A DNA stretch of 64,000 nucleotides, from positions 1-64,000 of the forward strand of contig NZ_JAGFNS010000006.1 of NCBI RefSeq assembly GCF_017592555.1, read 5' to 3'. Positions 8,039 to 15,573 of the stretch are shown piece after piece (the stretch's first letter is position 1; each line of letters opens with the position of its first letter). The translations under genes were made by a program, and so were the position numbers. Under the pieces are notes generated by a model, which saw only the letters and a program-made list of their open reading frames with translations, did not search any database and was not told the DNA's origin. Origin of the DNA: Actinoplanes flavus (GTDB lineage: Bacteria > Actinomycetota > Actinomycetes > Mycobacteriales > Micromonosporaceae).

Positions 8039-8908
8039 ATGTTGGATCTGCTGCACACGTTCCTGGCGGTCTACCGGGCGGGCACGCTGACCCGGGCGGC
8101 CGAGAGTCTCGGGCTGTCCCAGCCGACCGTGACGGCGCAGCTGCGCGGCCTGGAATCGCGGATCGGGCAGCCGCTGTTCGTGCGCGGGGCGCGCGGGGTC
8201 ACCCCGACCGCCGCCGCCGACGACCTGGCCCGCCGGCTGGACGGGCCGATGGACGTGCTGGCCGGAGTGGTCGGCGGGTTGCTCGGCACGCCGGGGCCGG
8301 CCGGGCGGACCCTGCATCTGGGCGGGCCGGCCGAGCTGATGACGGCCCGGGTGCTGCCGTCGCTGGCCGGCACGTTCGAGGCCGGGGTGAGCGTCCGGGT
8401 CCGGCTCGGGCTGGCCGACGACCTGCTGGCCGAGCTGTCCGACGGGCGGCTCGACCTGGTGGTCAGCGCGGTCCGCCCGCGCCGGGCCGGCATCCACGCC
8501 GAACCCCTGTACGACGAGGAGTTCACGCTGGTCGCGGCGCCGCTGTTCCTGAGCGCCCGGGACCGCGCCGACGTTCACGAGCTGCCGCTGCTGGCCTACG
8601 CCGAGGAGCTGCCGATCGTGCGCCGCTGGTGGCGGCACGTCCTGGGCGGGCCACCGCCCCGGCGGGCCGTCCTGGTCGTTCCGGATCTGCGGGCGCTGCG
8701 CGCGGCCGCGGTCGCCGGGATCGGCGCCACCGTGCTGCCCCGCTACCTGGTGGCCGACGACCTCACCGACGGCACGCTGACCGAGATCATGCCCACCGAC
8801 GATCCGCCGATCAACACGCTCTACCTGGCCACCCGCACGGCGACCCGGGACGAGCCGCACATCGCCCGGGCCCGGGAGGCGCTGCTCACCCGGGCCCGTC
8901 GCTGGTGA
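8039..8908 (+). CDS. LysR-family transcriptional regulator
   Basis: Encodes 289 residues. The winged helix-turn-helix is at the N-terminus (about 1-60): MLDLLHTFLAVYRAG, then AESLGLSQPTVTAQLRGLE, the usual LysR recognition helix. A co-inducer-binding domain follows (about 88-289). The ATG at 8039 is preferred because LysR proteins start within a few residues of the first helix. It is divergent from the DJ-1/PfpI gene, the classic LysR target arrangement. Its last 23 bases overlap the convergent MarR gene. Confidence 0.92.
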   Translation: MLDLLHTFLAVYRAGTLTRAAESLGLSQPTVTAQLRGLESRIGQPLFVRGARGVTPTAAADDLARRLDGPMDVLAGVVGGLLGTPGPAGRTLHLGGPAELMTARVLPSLAGTFEAGVSVRVRLGLADDLLAELSDGRLDLVVSAVRPRRAGIHAEPLYDEEFTLVAAPLFLSARDRADVHELPLLAYAEELPIVRRWWRHVLGGPPPRRAVLVVPDLRALRAAAVAGIGATVLPRYLVADDLTDGTLTEIMPTDDPPINTLYLATRTATRDEPHIARAREALLTRARRW

Positions 8909-9374
8909 CCTGCCCGCCGCCGGCGAGGGTGGCCTTCCCGCCACCGGTCACGATGCCGGTGATCCAGGGTTCGACGACCTCGCCGAGCAGGGCGGACAGC
9001 GCGGCGGCGGCGCCGGGGGAGAGTGGGGCGAACGCGCCCGAGTTGGTGGCCTGGACCGCGGCGGCGGCCCGTCCGGCCAGTTCGTGACCGGCCGGCGTGG
9101 GGCACAGCCAGATCCGGCGCCGGTCGGTCTCGTCGCGTTCGCGTTCGATCAGCCCGGCCGACTCGAGACGGTCGGCGAGCGGGGTGACCGAGGACTGCTG
9201 CACGTGCAGCATGCGAGCCAGCGCCCGCCCGGTCAGACCCTCGTGCTGGCCGAGCACGTAGAGGGCGAGCAGATCCAGGGAGGGCATCTCGAAATCATCG
9301 GCCACATCGTCCACGGCGCTCTGCACGAGGCGGCCGGCCTGGAGGACCAGATAGCCGAGTTCACGCCTCACCAC
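8886..9374 (-). CDS. MarR-family transcriptional regulator
   Basis: Encodes 162 residues. The winged helix-turn-helix shows LTGRALARMLHVQQSSVTPL, followed by a wing with ERERDETDRRRIWLCPTPAG, the typical DxRxxx motif of MarR proteins. Dimerisation helices lie at both ends. The start is one of two adjacent GTG codons at 9371-9374. MarR proteins usually repress nearby transport or detoxification genes, but the next gene upstream is glutamine synthetase on the other strand. The ligand is unknown. Confidence 0.9.
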   Translation of the reverse strand: MVRRELGYLVLQAGRLVQSAVDDVADDFEMPSLDLLALYVLGQHEGLTGRALARMLHVQQSSVTPLADRLESAGLIERERDETDRRRIWLCPTPAGHELAGRAAAAVQATNSGAFAPLSPGAAAALSALLGEVVEPWITGIVTGGGKATLAGGGQVTSDGPG

Positions 9375-9545
9375 TGTTTCAAAGTTACCGGGATCACGCT
9401 TCCGAGGTGCGGGAACGGAAACGTGGAGTTGATCTAAGGGGGTTAGAGTCCTGGCGCTGGGTCTGGGTTTAGTCGGTATTTTTCAGCTTAAGCCAGGCGA
9501 AGCGGAGTACGCCCCGAGTACCCCATTTTGAGGAGAAAAAGAACC

Positions 9546-10547
9546 ATGGCTGTCAAGGCCGAGTACCTGTGGGTCGACGGAACCCAGCCCACCGCCAAGC
9601 TGCGTTCCAAGACCAAGATCCTGGCCGACGGCGAGAAGCCCGGCATCTGGGGCTTCGACGGCTCGAGCACCAACCAGGCGCCCGGCGACAAGTCCGACTG
9701 TGTCCTCCAGCCGGTCTTCATCTGCCCGGACCCGATCCGTGGCGGCGACAACATCATCGTGCTGTGCGAGGTCGAGCTGATCGACGGCACCCCGCACCCC
9801 ACCAACACCCGCGCCCCGCTGCGCGCGATCGCCGAGAAGTACGCCGACCAGGAGGCGATCTTCGGCATCGAGCAGGAGTACACCTTCTTCAAGGACGGCC
9901 GTCCGCTCGGCTTCCCGGTCGGCGGCGGCTACCCGGCCCCGCAGGGCGGCTACTACTGCGGCGTCGGCGCGGACGAGGTCTTCGGCCGTGAGATCGTCGA
10001 GGAGCACATGGACGCGGTGCTCGCCGCGGGCCTGCACCTGTCCGGCATCAACGCCGAGGTCATGCCGGGTCAGTGGGAGTTCCAGATCGGCCCGGTCGCC
10101 GCGCCGCAGGTCGCCGACGAGCTGTGGGTCGCCCGCTGGCTGCTCTACCGCATCGCCGAGAAGCACGGCGTCTCCGCCACCCTGGACCCGAAGCCGGTCA
10201 AGGGCGACTGGAACGGCGCCGGCGCGCACACCAACTTCTCCACCAAGGCCATGCGCGAGGGCTACGACGCGATCATCGCGGGTTGCGAGGCGCTGGGCAA
10301 GAAGCGCCAGGAGCACGTGGACGGCTACGGCGCCGGCATCGAGCACCGCCTCACCGGCCTGCACGAGACCGCCCCGTGGACCGAGTACAGCTACGGCGTC
10401 TCCGACCGTGGCGCGTCGGTGCGTATCCCGTGGCAGGTCGAGCGGGACGGCAAGGGTTACATCGAGGACCGCCGCCCGAACGCCAACGTGGACCCGTACG
10501 TGGTCACCCGCCTGCTGATCGACACGATCTGCTCCGAGCTGGCCTGA
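9546..10547 (+). CDS. glnII: Glutamine synthetase type II (eukaryotic-type)
   Basis: Encodes 333 residues, the usual length of GSII and far shorter than GlnA (about 470). It makes glutamine from glutamate, ammonia and ATP in the cytoplasm. Diagnostic stretches are GIWGFDGSSTNQAPG near residue 40, the metal-binding FGIEQEYTFF, NAEVMPGQWEFQIGP and the ATP-site KPVKGDWNGAGAHTNFS. There is no C-terminal adenylylation Tyr region, as expected for GSII. GAGGAG lies 14 bases before the ATG. In streptomycetes glnII is controlled by GlnR; I could not confirm a GlnR box in the 170-base upstream region. N-formylglutamate amidohydrolase follows 18 bases downstream, so both may act in glutamate/ammonia metabolism. 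Confidence 0.95.
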   Translation: MAVKAEYLWVDGTQPTAKLRSKTKILADGEKPGIWGFDGSSTNQAPGDKSDCVLQPVFICPDPIRGGDNIIVLCEVELIDGTPHPTNTRAPLRAIAEKYADQEAIFGIEQEYTFFKDGRPLGFPVGGGYPAPQGGYYCGVGADEVFGREIVEEHMDAVLAAGLHLSGINAEVMPGQWEFQIGPVAAPQVADELWVARWLLYRIAEKHGVSATLDPKPVKGDWNGAGAHTNFSTKAMREGYDAIIAGCEALGKKRQEHVDGYGAGIEHRLTGLHETAPWTEYSYGVSDRGASVRIPWQVERDGKGYIEDRRPNANVDPYVVTRLLIDTICSELA

Positions 10548-10565
10548 TCGTCGCCGAAGGCCGCC

Positions 10566-11345
10566 GTGCGTATTCTTCGCGCGGTGGCCTTCGACGTTCT
10601 CCCCGGTGATCCCGCGTCGCCGGTGATCCTGCACGTACCCCATTCCTCCCGGAATGTCATTGAATCCGGGCTGTATCCGGACATTGTCGCCGAGGAATTG
10701 GACCACCTCACCGACGCGCACACCGATCTGATCGCGCTCGGCGCCGCCGCCACCGCGGCCCGGCGGCCGTGGATCTTCATGAACCGGCTGTCCCGCCTGG
10801 TCGTCGACCCGGAGCGGTTCATCGACGACGAGATGGTCCGGGCCGGCATGGGGCCGGTCTACACCCACGGCCATGCCGGCCGGCGGTTGCGCGACGACGA
10901 TCCCTCGCGCGACGCGAAGCTCCTGCACGAGCACTTCCATCCGTACGCCGAAGCGATGACCGGCCTCGTCGACGACCGCCTGGCCGCGACCGGGCGTGCG
11001 GTGATCCTCGACGTGCACTCCTATCCGACGGCGCCGCTGCCGTACGAGCTGCACGCCGACGGCCCGCGCCCACCGGTCTGCCTGGGCACCCATCCGGTGC
11101 ACACCCCGGACCGGCTGCTGGCCGCGGCCCGGGCGGCGTTCGGCGACACCGGCCTGAACAGCCCGTTCGCCGGTTGCTACGTCCCGCTCGAGCACTACGA
11201 CCGGGACCAGGCCGTCTGGGCGCTGATGGTGGAGATCCGCCGTGACCAGTACATGGTCGAGCCGGGCGGCCCACCGACCGAAGGGATCGACCGCCTGGCC
11301 CGGGCGCTGGCCATCCTCGTCGATACGGTTCCGGCGCACCGGTGA
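10566..11345 (+). CDS. N-formylglutamate amidohydrolase family protein
   Basis: Encodes 259 residues. VILHVPHSSRNVI near residue 20, then THGHAGRRLRDDD and ILDVHSYPT, match the N-formylglutamate amidohydrolase fold, where His, Asp and Glu residues hold the metal. The family enzyme releases formate and glutamate in histidine degradation, but many members have other N-formyl or N-acyl substrates. No hut genes are nearby; the neighbour is glnII, 18 bases upstream on the same strand. The start is GTG 10566; a GTG 18 bases later is also possible. Confidence 0.87.
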   Translation: MRILRAVAFDVLPGDPASPVILHVPHSSRNVIESGLYPDIVAEELDHLTDAHTDLIALGAAATAARRPWIFMNRLSRLVVDPERFIDDEMVRAGMGPVYTHGHAGRRLRDDDPSRDAKLLHEHFHPYAEAMTGLVDDRLAATGRAVILDVHSYPTAPLPYELHADGPRPPVCLGTHPVHTPDRLLAAARAAFGDTGLNSPFAGCYVPLEHYDRDQAVWALMVEIRRDQYMVEPGGPPTEGIDRLARALAILVDTVPAHR

Positions 11346-11393
11346 CCCGCCCGGGTGGCAGCTTTCCGGCTGTCGGAGTGACATGATGACCCG

Positions 11394-11723
11394 GTGGTGA
11401 ACTTCGAGGCGAGGACATCCGCCGGCGACGGCCGCGTCGTCGTGGCACTCGCCGGGGAGTGTGACCTGGCGACCCGCGAGCAGCTGACCGCCGTCCTGCT
11501 CGACGCGGTGAACCAGGCCCGGCTCGTGTTCGTCGACATGGCCGGGCTCACCTTCATCGACTCCAGCGGAGTGCACAGCCTGGTCACGGCGCACCACGCC
11601 GCCAAGCAGACCGGCGGCCGCGTCTACGTGCTCAACGCCACCGGCCCGGTCGCCGCCGTCCTCGAACTCACCGGCCTCGACACCCTGCTGCGCGCTCCCG
11701 CCGAAGAGCGCCGTCATGTCTGA
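11394..11723 (+). CDS. STAS-domain anti-anti-sigma factor
   Basis: Encodes 109 residues, a single STAS domain. The phosphorylatable Ser lies in FIDSSGVHSLV (about 60-70), the classic motif of SpoIIAA/RsbV proteins. In partner-switching, the unphosphorylated form binds the anti-sigma kinase and frees the sigma factor. The next gene, overlapping by 8 bases, is the matching anti-sigma kinase, and a SpoIIE-type phosphatase lies at 18471-19973, so all three parts of a switch are in this window. The start is GTG 11394. Confidence 0.93.
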   Translation: MVNFEARTSAGDGRVVVALAGECDLATREQLTAVLLDAVNQARLVFVDMAGLTFIDSSGVHSLVTAHHAAKQTGGRVYVLNATGPVAAVLELTGLDTLLRAPAEERRHV

Positions 11724-12093
11724 GACCGTCGATGGAATGTCGTACCACGTTCCCGACGACCTGCGGGCCGTCCGCGCCTTCGTCACCGAGCGGGCGCTGG
11801 CGCTCGGCCTGTCCGAGGCCCGGGTCGACGTGCTCACCCTCGCGGTCAGCGAGCTGACCACCAACACGTTGCAGCACACCGGCGGCGGCGGCCACATCCG
11901 GGTCTGGGCGGAGGGCGGCCGCCTGGTCTGCGACGTCGTCGACCAGGGATCCGACCGGCCGTTCGGGCGGGCCATGCCGTCGGCCGAGGCGGTGCGGGGG
12001 CGCGGGCTGGCGATCGTCGAGCGGGTCTGCGACGCCGTCTACACGACCGCGGTTCCGGGCGGCACCCTCGTACGGATCTGCCTGGATCTCTAG
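11716..12093 (+). CDS. Anti-sigma factor / serine-protein kinase (RsbW/SpoIIAB-like ATPase)
   Basis: Encodes 125 residues of the HATPase_c_2 type. The N-box is SELTTNTLQHT (about 46-56), the G1 box CDVVDQGS, and the G2 box VRGRGLAIVERVCD near residue 100. Such proteins bind a sigma factor and phosphorylate the STAS partner. The ATG overlaps the end of the STAS gene, so the two are co-translated. No sigma factor gene is visible nearby. Confidence 0.92.
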   Translation: MSETVDGMSYHVPDDLRAVRAFVTERALALGLSEARVDVLTLAVSELTTNTLQHTGGGGHIRVWAEGGRLVCDVVDQGSDRPFGRAMPSAEAVRGRGLAIVERVCDAVYTTAVPGGTLVRICLDL

Positions 12094-12178
12094 ATTTTCT
12101 GTTATCGCCCGGTGGCGGCGGCATCTACGCCGGTGGACCCCTGTCCATCCCCCGCATCCCCAGGCGAAAGGCAACCCC

Positions 12179-14533
12179 ATGTCCTCACCCCGACCCCGGC
12201 GGCGACGCCGGGCGCTGATCGCGGCCGGCGTCCTCGCGGTCGCCGTCCCGGCGGGCATCGTGACCGTCTCGATGATCCCCGCGGCCGCGGCGACGACCCC
12301 GGTCGCCGGCGGCGTCTACACGCTGGCCTCCGGCGCCAGCGGCAAGTGCGTGGACGTCACCGGCGCCTCGCTGGACAACTCGGCGCTCCTCGTCCAGGTC
12401 GCCTGCGACGCCACCGCCACCGACCAGCAGTGGAAGGCGGTCGGCCAGGCCGGTGGGCGGTTCAATCTGGCCAACGGCAACAGCGGCCGGTGCGTCGACG
12501 TGCCCAGCGCGACCACCGTCTCCGGCACCCAGCTCCAGCAGTACGGCTGCGGCGACGGCACCAAGACCAACCAGCTGTGGACGTTCACGGCGTCGGCCGC
12601 GGCGCCCGGCAAGTTCCTGGTCAAGAGCGTGGCCACCGGGCTGTGCATCAGCAACAGGGACGGCTCGACCGCCGGCAACAACCCGATCGTGCAGGAGACC
12701 TGCTCGGACGTGGCCCGCATGCAGTGGTCGTTCAACTACGTCTCCGGGCCGACCGCCACCGCCTCCCCGAGCACGCCGGCGACGAGCGGGCGGCAGATGG
12801 AGGACCTCGACCGGGGCCTGATCAGTGTCCGCTCCGGCACCGCGAACCTGGTGTCCTGGCGGCTGCTCGGCACCGAATCGGCGGCCACCGGCTTCAACGT
12901 CTACCGGTCCGGCACGAAGCTCAACGCGACGCCGATCACGAACTCCACCAACTACCTGGACGCGGGTGCGGCGGCCACCGCCACGTACACGGTCCGGGCC
13001 GTCGCCGGCGGCGCCGAGCAGGGTGACTCGCCCACGTCGCTGACCTTCGGCAACGGTTACCTGGACGTGAAACTCCAGGTGCCGGCCGGCGGAACCACCC
13101 CGGACGGCGTCGCCTACACCTACTCGGCCAACGACGCGTCGGTCGGTGACGCGGACGGCGACGGCGACTACGAGATCTTCGTGAAGTGGGATCCGTCCAA
13201 CGCCAAGGACAACTCGCAGTCCGGTTACACCGGGAACGTGTACGTGGACGCCTACACCCTGCAGGGCGCCCGGCTGTGGCGCATCGACCTGGGCCGCAAC
13301 ATCCGGGCCGGGGCGCACTACACCCAGTTCCAGGTGTACGACTACGACGGTGACGGCAAGGCCGAGATCGCCATGAAGACCGCCGACGGCACCGTGTCCG
13401 GCACCGGCGTCACCATCGGCTCGGCCACCGCCGATCACCGCAACTCGTCCGGCTACATCCTCTCCGGGCCGGAGTACCTGACCATGTTCAGCGGTCAGAC
13501 CGGCGCCGCGCTGTCCACCGTCACCTACAACCCGGCCCGTGGCACGGTCTCGTCGTGGGGCGACTCGTACGGCAACCGGGTCGACCGGTTCCTGGCCGGC
13601 ACCGCCTACCTGGACGGGCAGCGGCCCAGCCTGATCATGGCGCGTGGCTACTACACCCGGGCCGTGATCGCCGCCTGGGATTTCCGCAACGGCACGCTGA
13701 CCAGCCGGTGGACCTACGACTCCGGCAGCGGCAACACCGGGGCGTACGGGCAGGGCAACCACCAGCTGTCCATCGCCGACACCGACGCCGACGGCAAGGA
13801 CGAGATCATCTACGGCGCCGCGGCGATCAACGACAACGGCACCCTGATGTGGCGCAGCGGTCTCGGCCACGGCGACGCCCTGCACGTCGGCGACCTGATC
13901 CCGTCCCGGGCCGGCATCGAGGTGTACCGGCCTTCCGAGTCCACCTCGCAGCCGACCGACGCCATGCTCGACGGGCGCACCGGCGCGGTCATCTGGTCGC
14001 ACCCCTCCTGCGGCTGCGACAACGGCCGGGCCGTGGCCGGTGACGTCTACGCCGGCAGCGCGGGCGCCGAGGCCTGGTCGTCCTCGGTCGACGGGCTGAC
14101 CGCCACCACCGGCGCCAACGTCGGCCGCAAGCCGTCGTCCACCAACTTCCTGGCTTGGTGGGACGCCGACCCGGTCCGTGAGCTGGTCGACGCCACCCGG
14201 GTCGACAAGTACGGCACGAGCGGCGACACCCGCCTGCTCACCGGCTCCGGAGTCGCCTCCAACAACAGCACCAAGCAGACCCCGGCGCTCTCCGGCGACA
14301 TCCTCGGCGACTGGCGCGAGGAGATCGTCTGGCGGCTGTCCGACTCGTCGGCGCTGCGCATCTACAGCACCCCGACGGTCACCGACCGCCGGATCCACAC
14401 GCTGGCCCACGACGCCCAGTACCGGGTCGCGCTGGCGTGGCAGAACACCGCGTACAACCAGCCGCCGCACCCGAGCTTCTTCCTCGGCAACGGCATGACC
14501 ACCCCGGCTCAGCCGACCATCTACGTCCGCTGA
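12179..14533 (+). CDS. Secreted rhamnogalacturonan lyase (PL11) with ricin-type lectin domain
   Basis: Encodes 784 residues. A signal peptide covers about 1-38 (basic start PRPRRRRRALIAAG, cleavage near AAAATT). A ricin-B/CBM13 beta-trefoil follows (about 42-165, with GKCVDVTGAS, NSGRCVDVPSA and GLCISNRDGS repeats), then a Ser/Thr/Pro linker and the PL11 catalytic domain (about 206-784), starting RQMEDLDRGLISVRSG and rich in Ca-binding GDADGDGDYE and DYDGDGKAE loops. PL11 enzymes cleave the rhamnogalacturonan I backbone of pectin by beta-elimination. The lectin domain probably tethers the enzyme to plant polysaccharide. GAAAGG precedes the ATG. It is monocistronic and followed by a hairpin. 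Confidence 0.93.
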   Translation: MSSPRPRRRRRALIAAGVLAVAVPAGIVTVSMIPAAAATTPVAGGVYTLASGASGKCVDVTGASLDNSALLVQVACDATATDQQWKAVGQAGGRFNLANGNSGRCVDVPSATTVSGTQLQQYGCGDGTKTNQLWTFTASAAAPGKFLVKSVATGLCISNRDGSTAGNNPIVQETCSDVARMQWSFNYVSGPTATASPSTPATSGRQMEDLDRGLISVRSGTANLVSWRLLGTESAATGFNVYRSGTKLNATPITNSTNYLDAGAAATATYTVRAVAGGAEQGDSPTSLTFGNGYLDVKLQVPAGGTTPDGVAYTYSANDASVGDADGDGDYEIFVKWDPSNAKDNSQSGYTGNVYVDAYTLQGARLWRIDLGRNIRAGAHYTQFQVYDYDGDGKAEIAMKTADGTVSGTGVTIGSATADHRNSSGYILSGPEYLTMFSGQTGAALSTVTYNPARGTVSSWGDSYGNRVDRFLAGTAYLDGQRPSLIMARGYYTRAVIAAWDFRNGTLTSRWTYDSGSGNTGAYGQGNHQLSIADTDADGKDEIIYGAAAINDNGTLMWRSGLGHGDALHVGDLIPSRAGIEVYRPSESTSQPTDAMLDGRTGAVIWSHPSCGCDNGRAVAGDVYAGSAGAEAWSSSVDGLTATTGANVGRKPSSTNFLAWWDADPVRELVDATRVDKYGTSGDTRLLTGSGVASNNSTKQTPALSGDILGDWREEIVWRLSDSSALRIYSTPTVTDRRIHTLAHDAQYRVALAWQNTAYNQPPHPSFFLGNGMTTPAQPTIYVR

Positions 14534-14539
14534 GCCCGG

Positions 14540-14579
14540 GTCCCGGCGCCGTGGTGGAAAGCCGTCGCGGTGCCGGGAC
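14540..14579 (+). terminator. GC-rich hairpin after the PL11 gene
   Basis: GTCCCGGCGCCG pairs with CGGTGCCGGGAC with one mismatch across a 16-base loop, a few bases after the stop at 14533. There is no T-run, as is common for actinobacterial terminators. It lies 20 bases before the next start. Confidence 0.5.
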
Positions 14580-14600
14580 GCCCCGGTCCATCATGGCCCG

Positions 14601-15446
14601 GTGGACCTTCTGTTCGACGTCGCGCCGGCGCCCGGCCGCCGCCCGCCGCTGCGGTTCGAGGTGACCGGCGGCCGGATGCTGATGATCCGGCAGGGCGACG
14701 AGCCGGTGCTGCTGGGCCGCGTCGACGACGGTCACTACGGTGTCGACTACGCGCGTACCGGGCGCTACCGTTCGCCGGTCCCGCCCCTGCGGGCCGCCCA
14801 CGCGGCCGCTGTCGCGGTCGACGGCGGTGCGACGTGGTGGGCGCGCTGGGCGCATCACTTCCGGTCAGAGCTTTCCGATTCGGGGTCCGGGCCACTGCAC
14901 GAGGGCCGATGGGTGCTGACTTCGCGCGTGCCCCGGCTGCGGACGCGGTGGCAGCTGTGCTCCGCGGACCAGGGCTACGTCGACTACGAGGGCGATTGGC
15001 CGGTGCTGCCGCTGCGGACGCCGGCCGGCCCGTCGGACGGCCGGGTCAAGGCCTACCGGAAGCAGGCCCGCGACGGCAGCCTGCCCCCGGTGCTGCTCTG
15101 GTGGGCCAGCTGACTGTGCGGCTACGTGGTGCTGGACGGGCACGACCGGCTGGCGGCCGCCCTCGCCGAGGGCCGGGAACCGCCGTGGCTCGAGCTCAAC
15201 CGCGTGGACCCGGCCGAGGCCGCCGTCGTCACGCGCCTGGTCGTCGACCGCTACCTGGAGCTCGAGGAGATCATCCGGCGCCATCCGGGAACCGCGGCGG
15301 CGCTGACCATTCTCCGACAGCGGTTCGGGACGGATCTTCGCGAGGCGGAGCACGCCGAAGCCCGTACCCGGGCATGGCCGTTGGCGGGAGGAACCGCGGC
15401 CTGGACGCGCGCCGCCGAGGAGTGGGCGCCCGGCCGGCTCGCGTGA
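14601..15446 (+). pseudogene. ParB-like-fold protein of unknown function, interrupted by an in-frame TGA
   Basis: A reading frame of 170 codons ends at TGA 15111-15113 and continues in the same frame to 15446. Across the stop the protein reads SLPPVLLWWAS, stop, LCGYVVLDGHDRLAAAL. The block PPVLxW...GYVVLDGHDRLAAA is the core of ParB/Srx-type nuclease-like domains, so the stop falls inside one domain rather than between two genes. An ATG at 15126 could start a 106-residue C-terminal product. Explanations are a nonsense mutation, a sequencing error or readthrough. A selenocysteine reading is not supported: I see no SECIS-like hairpin right after the TGA. The N-terminal 110 residues are unrecognised. 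The gene lies between two secreted hydrolase genes. Confidence 0.7.
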
Positions 15447-15482
15447 GCGCGGACAGGGAAGCTTGTTAACAGCTCGGAAACA

Positions 15483-15534
15483 TTGACGCAATCCATTGTC
15501 TGCATTTACCGTTTCAAGCGCAGAGAGCGCTCTC
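15483..15534 (+). promoter_or_regulatory. Probable promoter and operator of the GH81 gene
   Basis: A -35-like TTGACG at 15483 is followed by the perfect 12-bp palindrome GAGAGCGCTCTC at 15523-15534, 39 bases before the chosen start at 15574. Palindromes centred on GCGC with this layout are typical of LacI-family operators at actinobacterial glucan genes (CebR sites have the same form). A -10 box is not clear. Confidence 0.6.
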
Positions 15535-15573
15535 ACGGGCGTTTGCCACCGGGTCGAACGCAGTGGAGGCGTG

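Noticed and set aside
9483..11975. An 830-codon open frame antisense to glnII, the amidohydrolase and STAS genes
   Set aside because: It lies entirely opposite three well-supported genes and has no recognisable domain.
15111..15140. Selenocysteine at the in-frame TGA
   Set aside because: No SECIS-like hairpin is apparent right after the codon and no Sec machinery is in the window; nonsense mutation or error is simpler.
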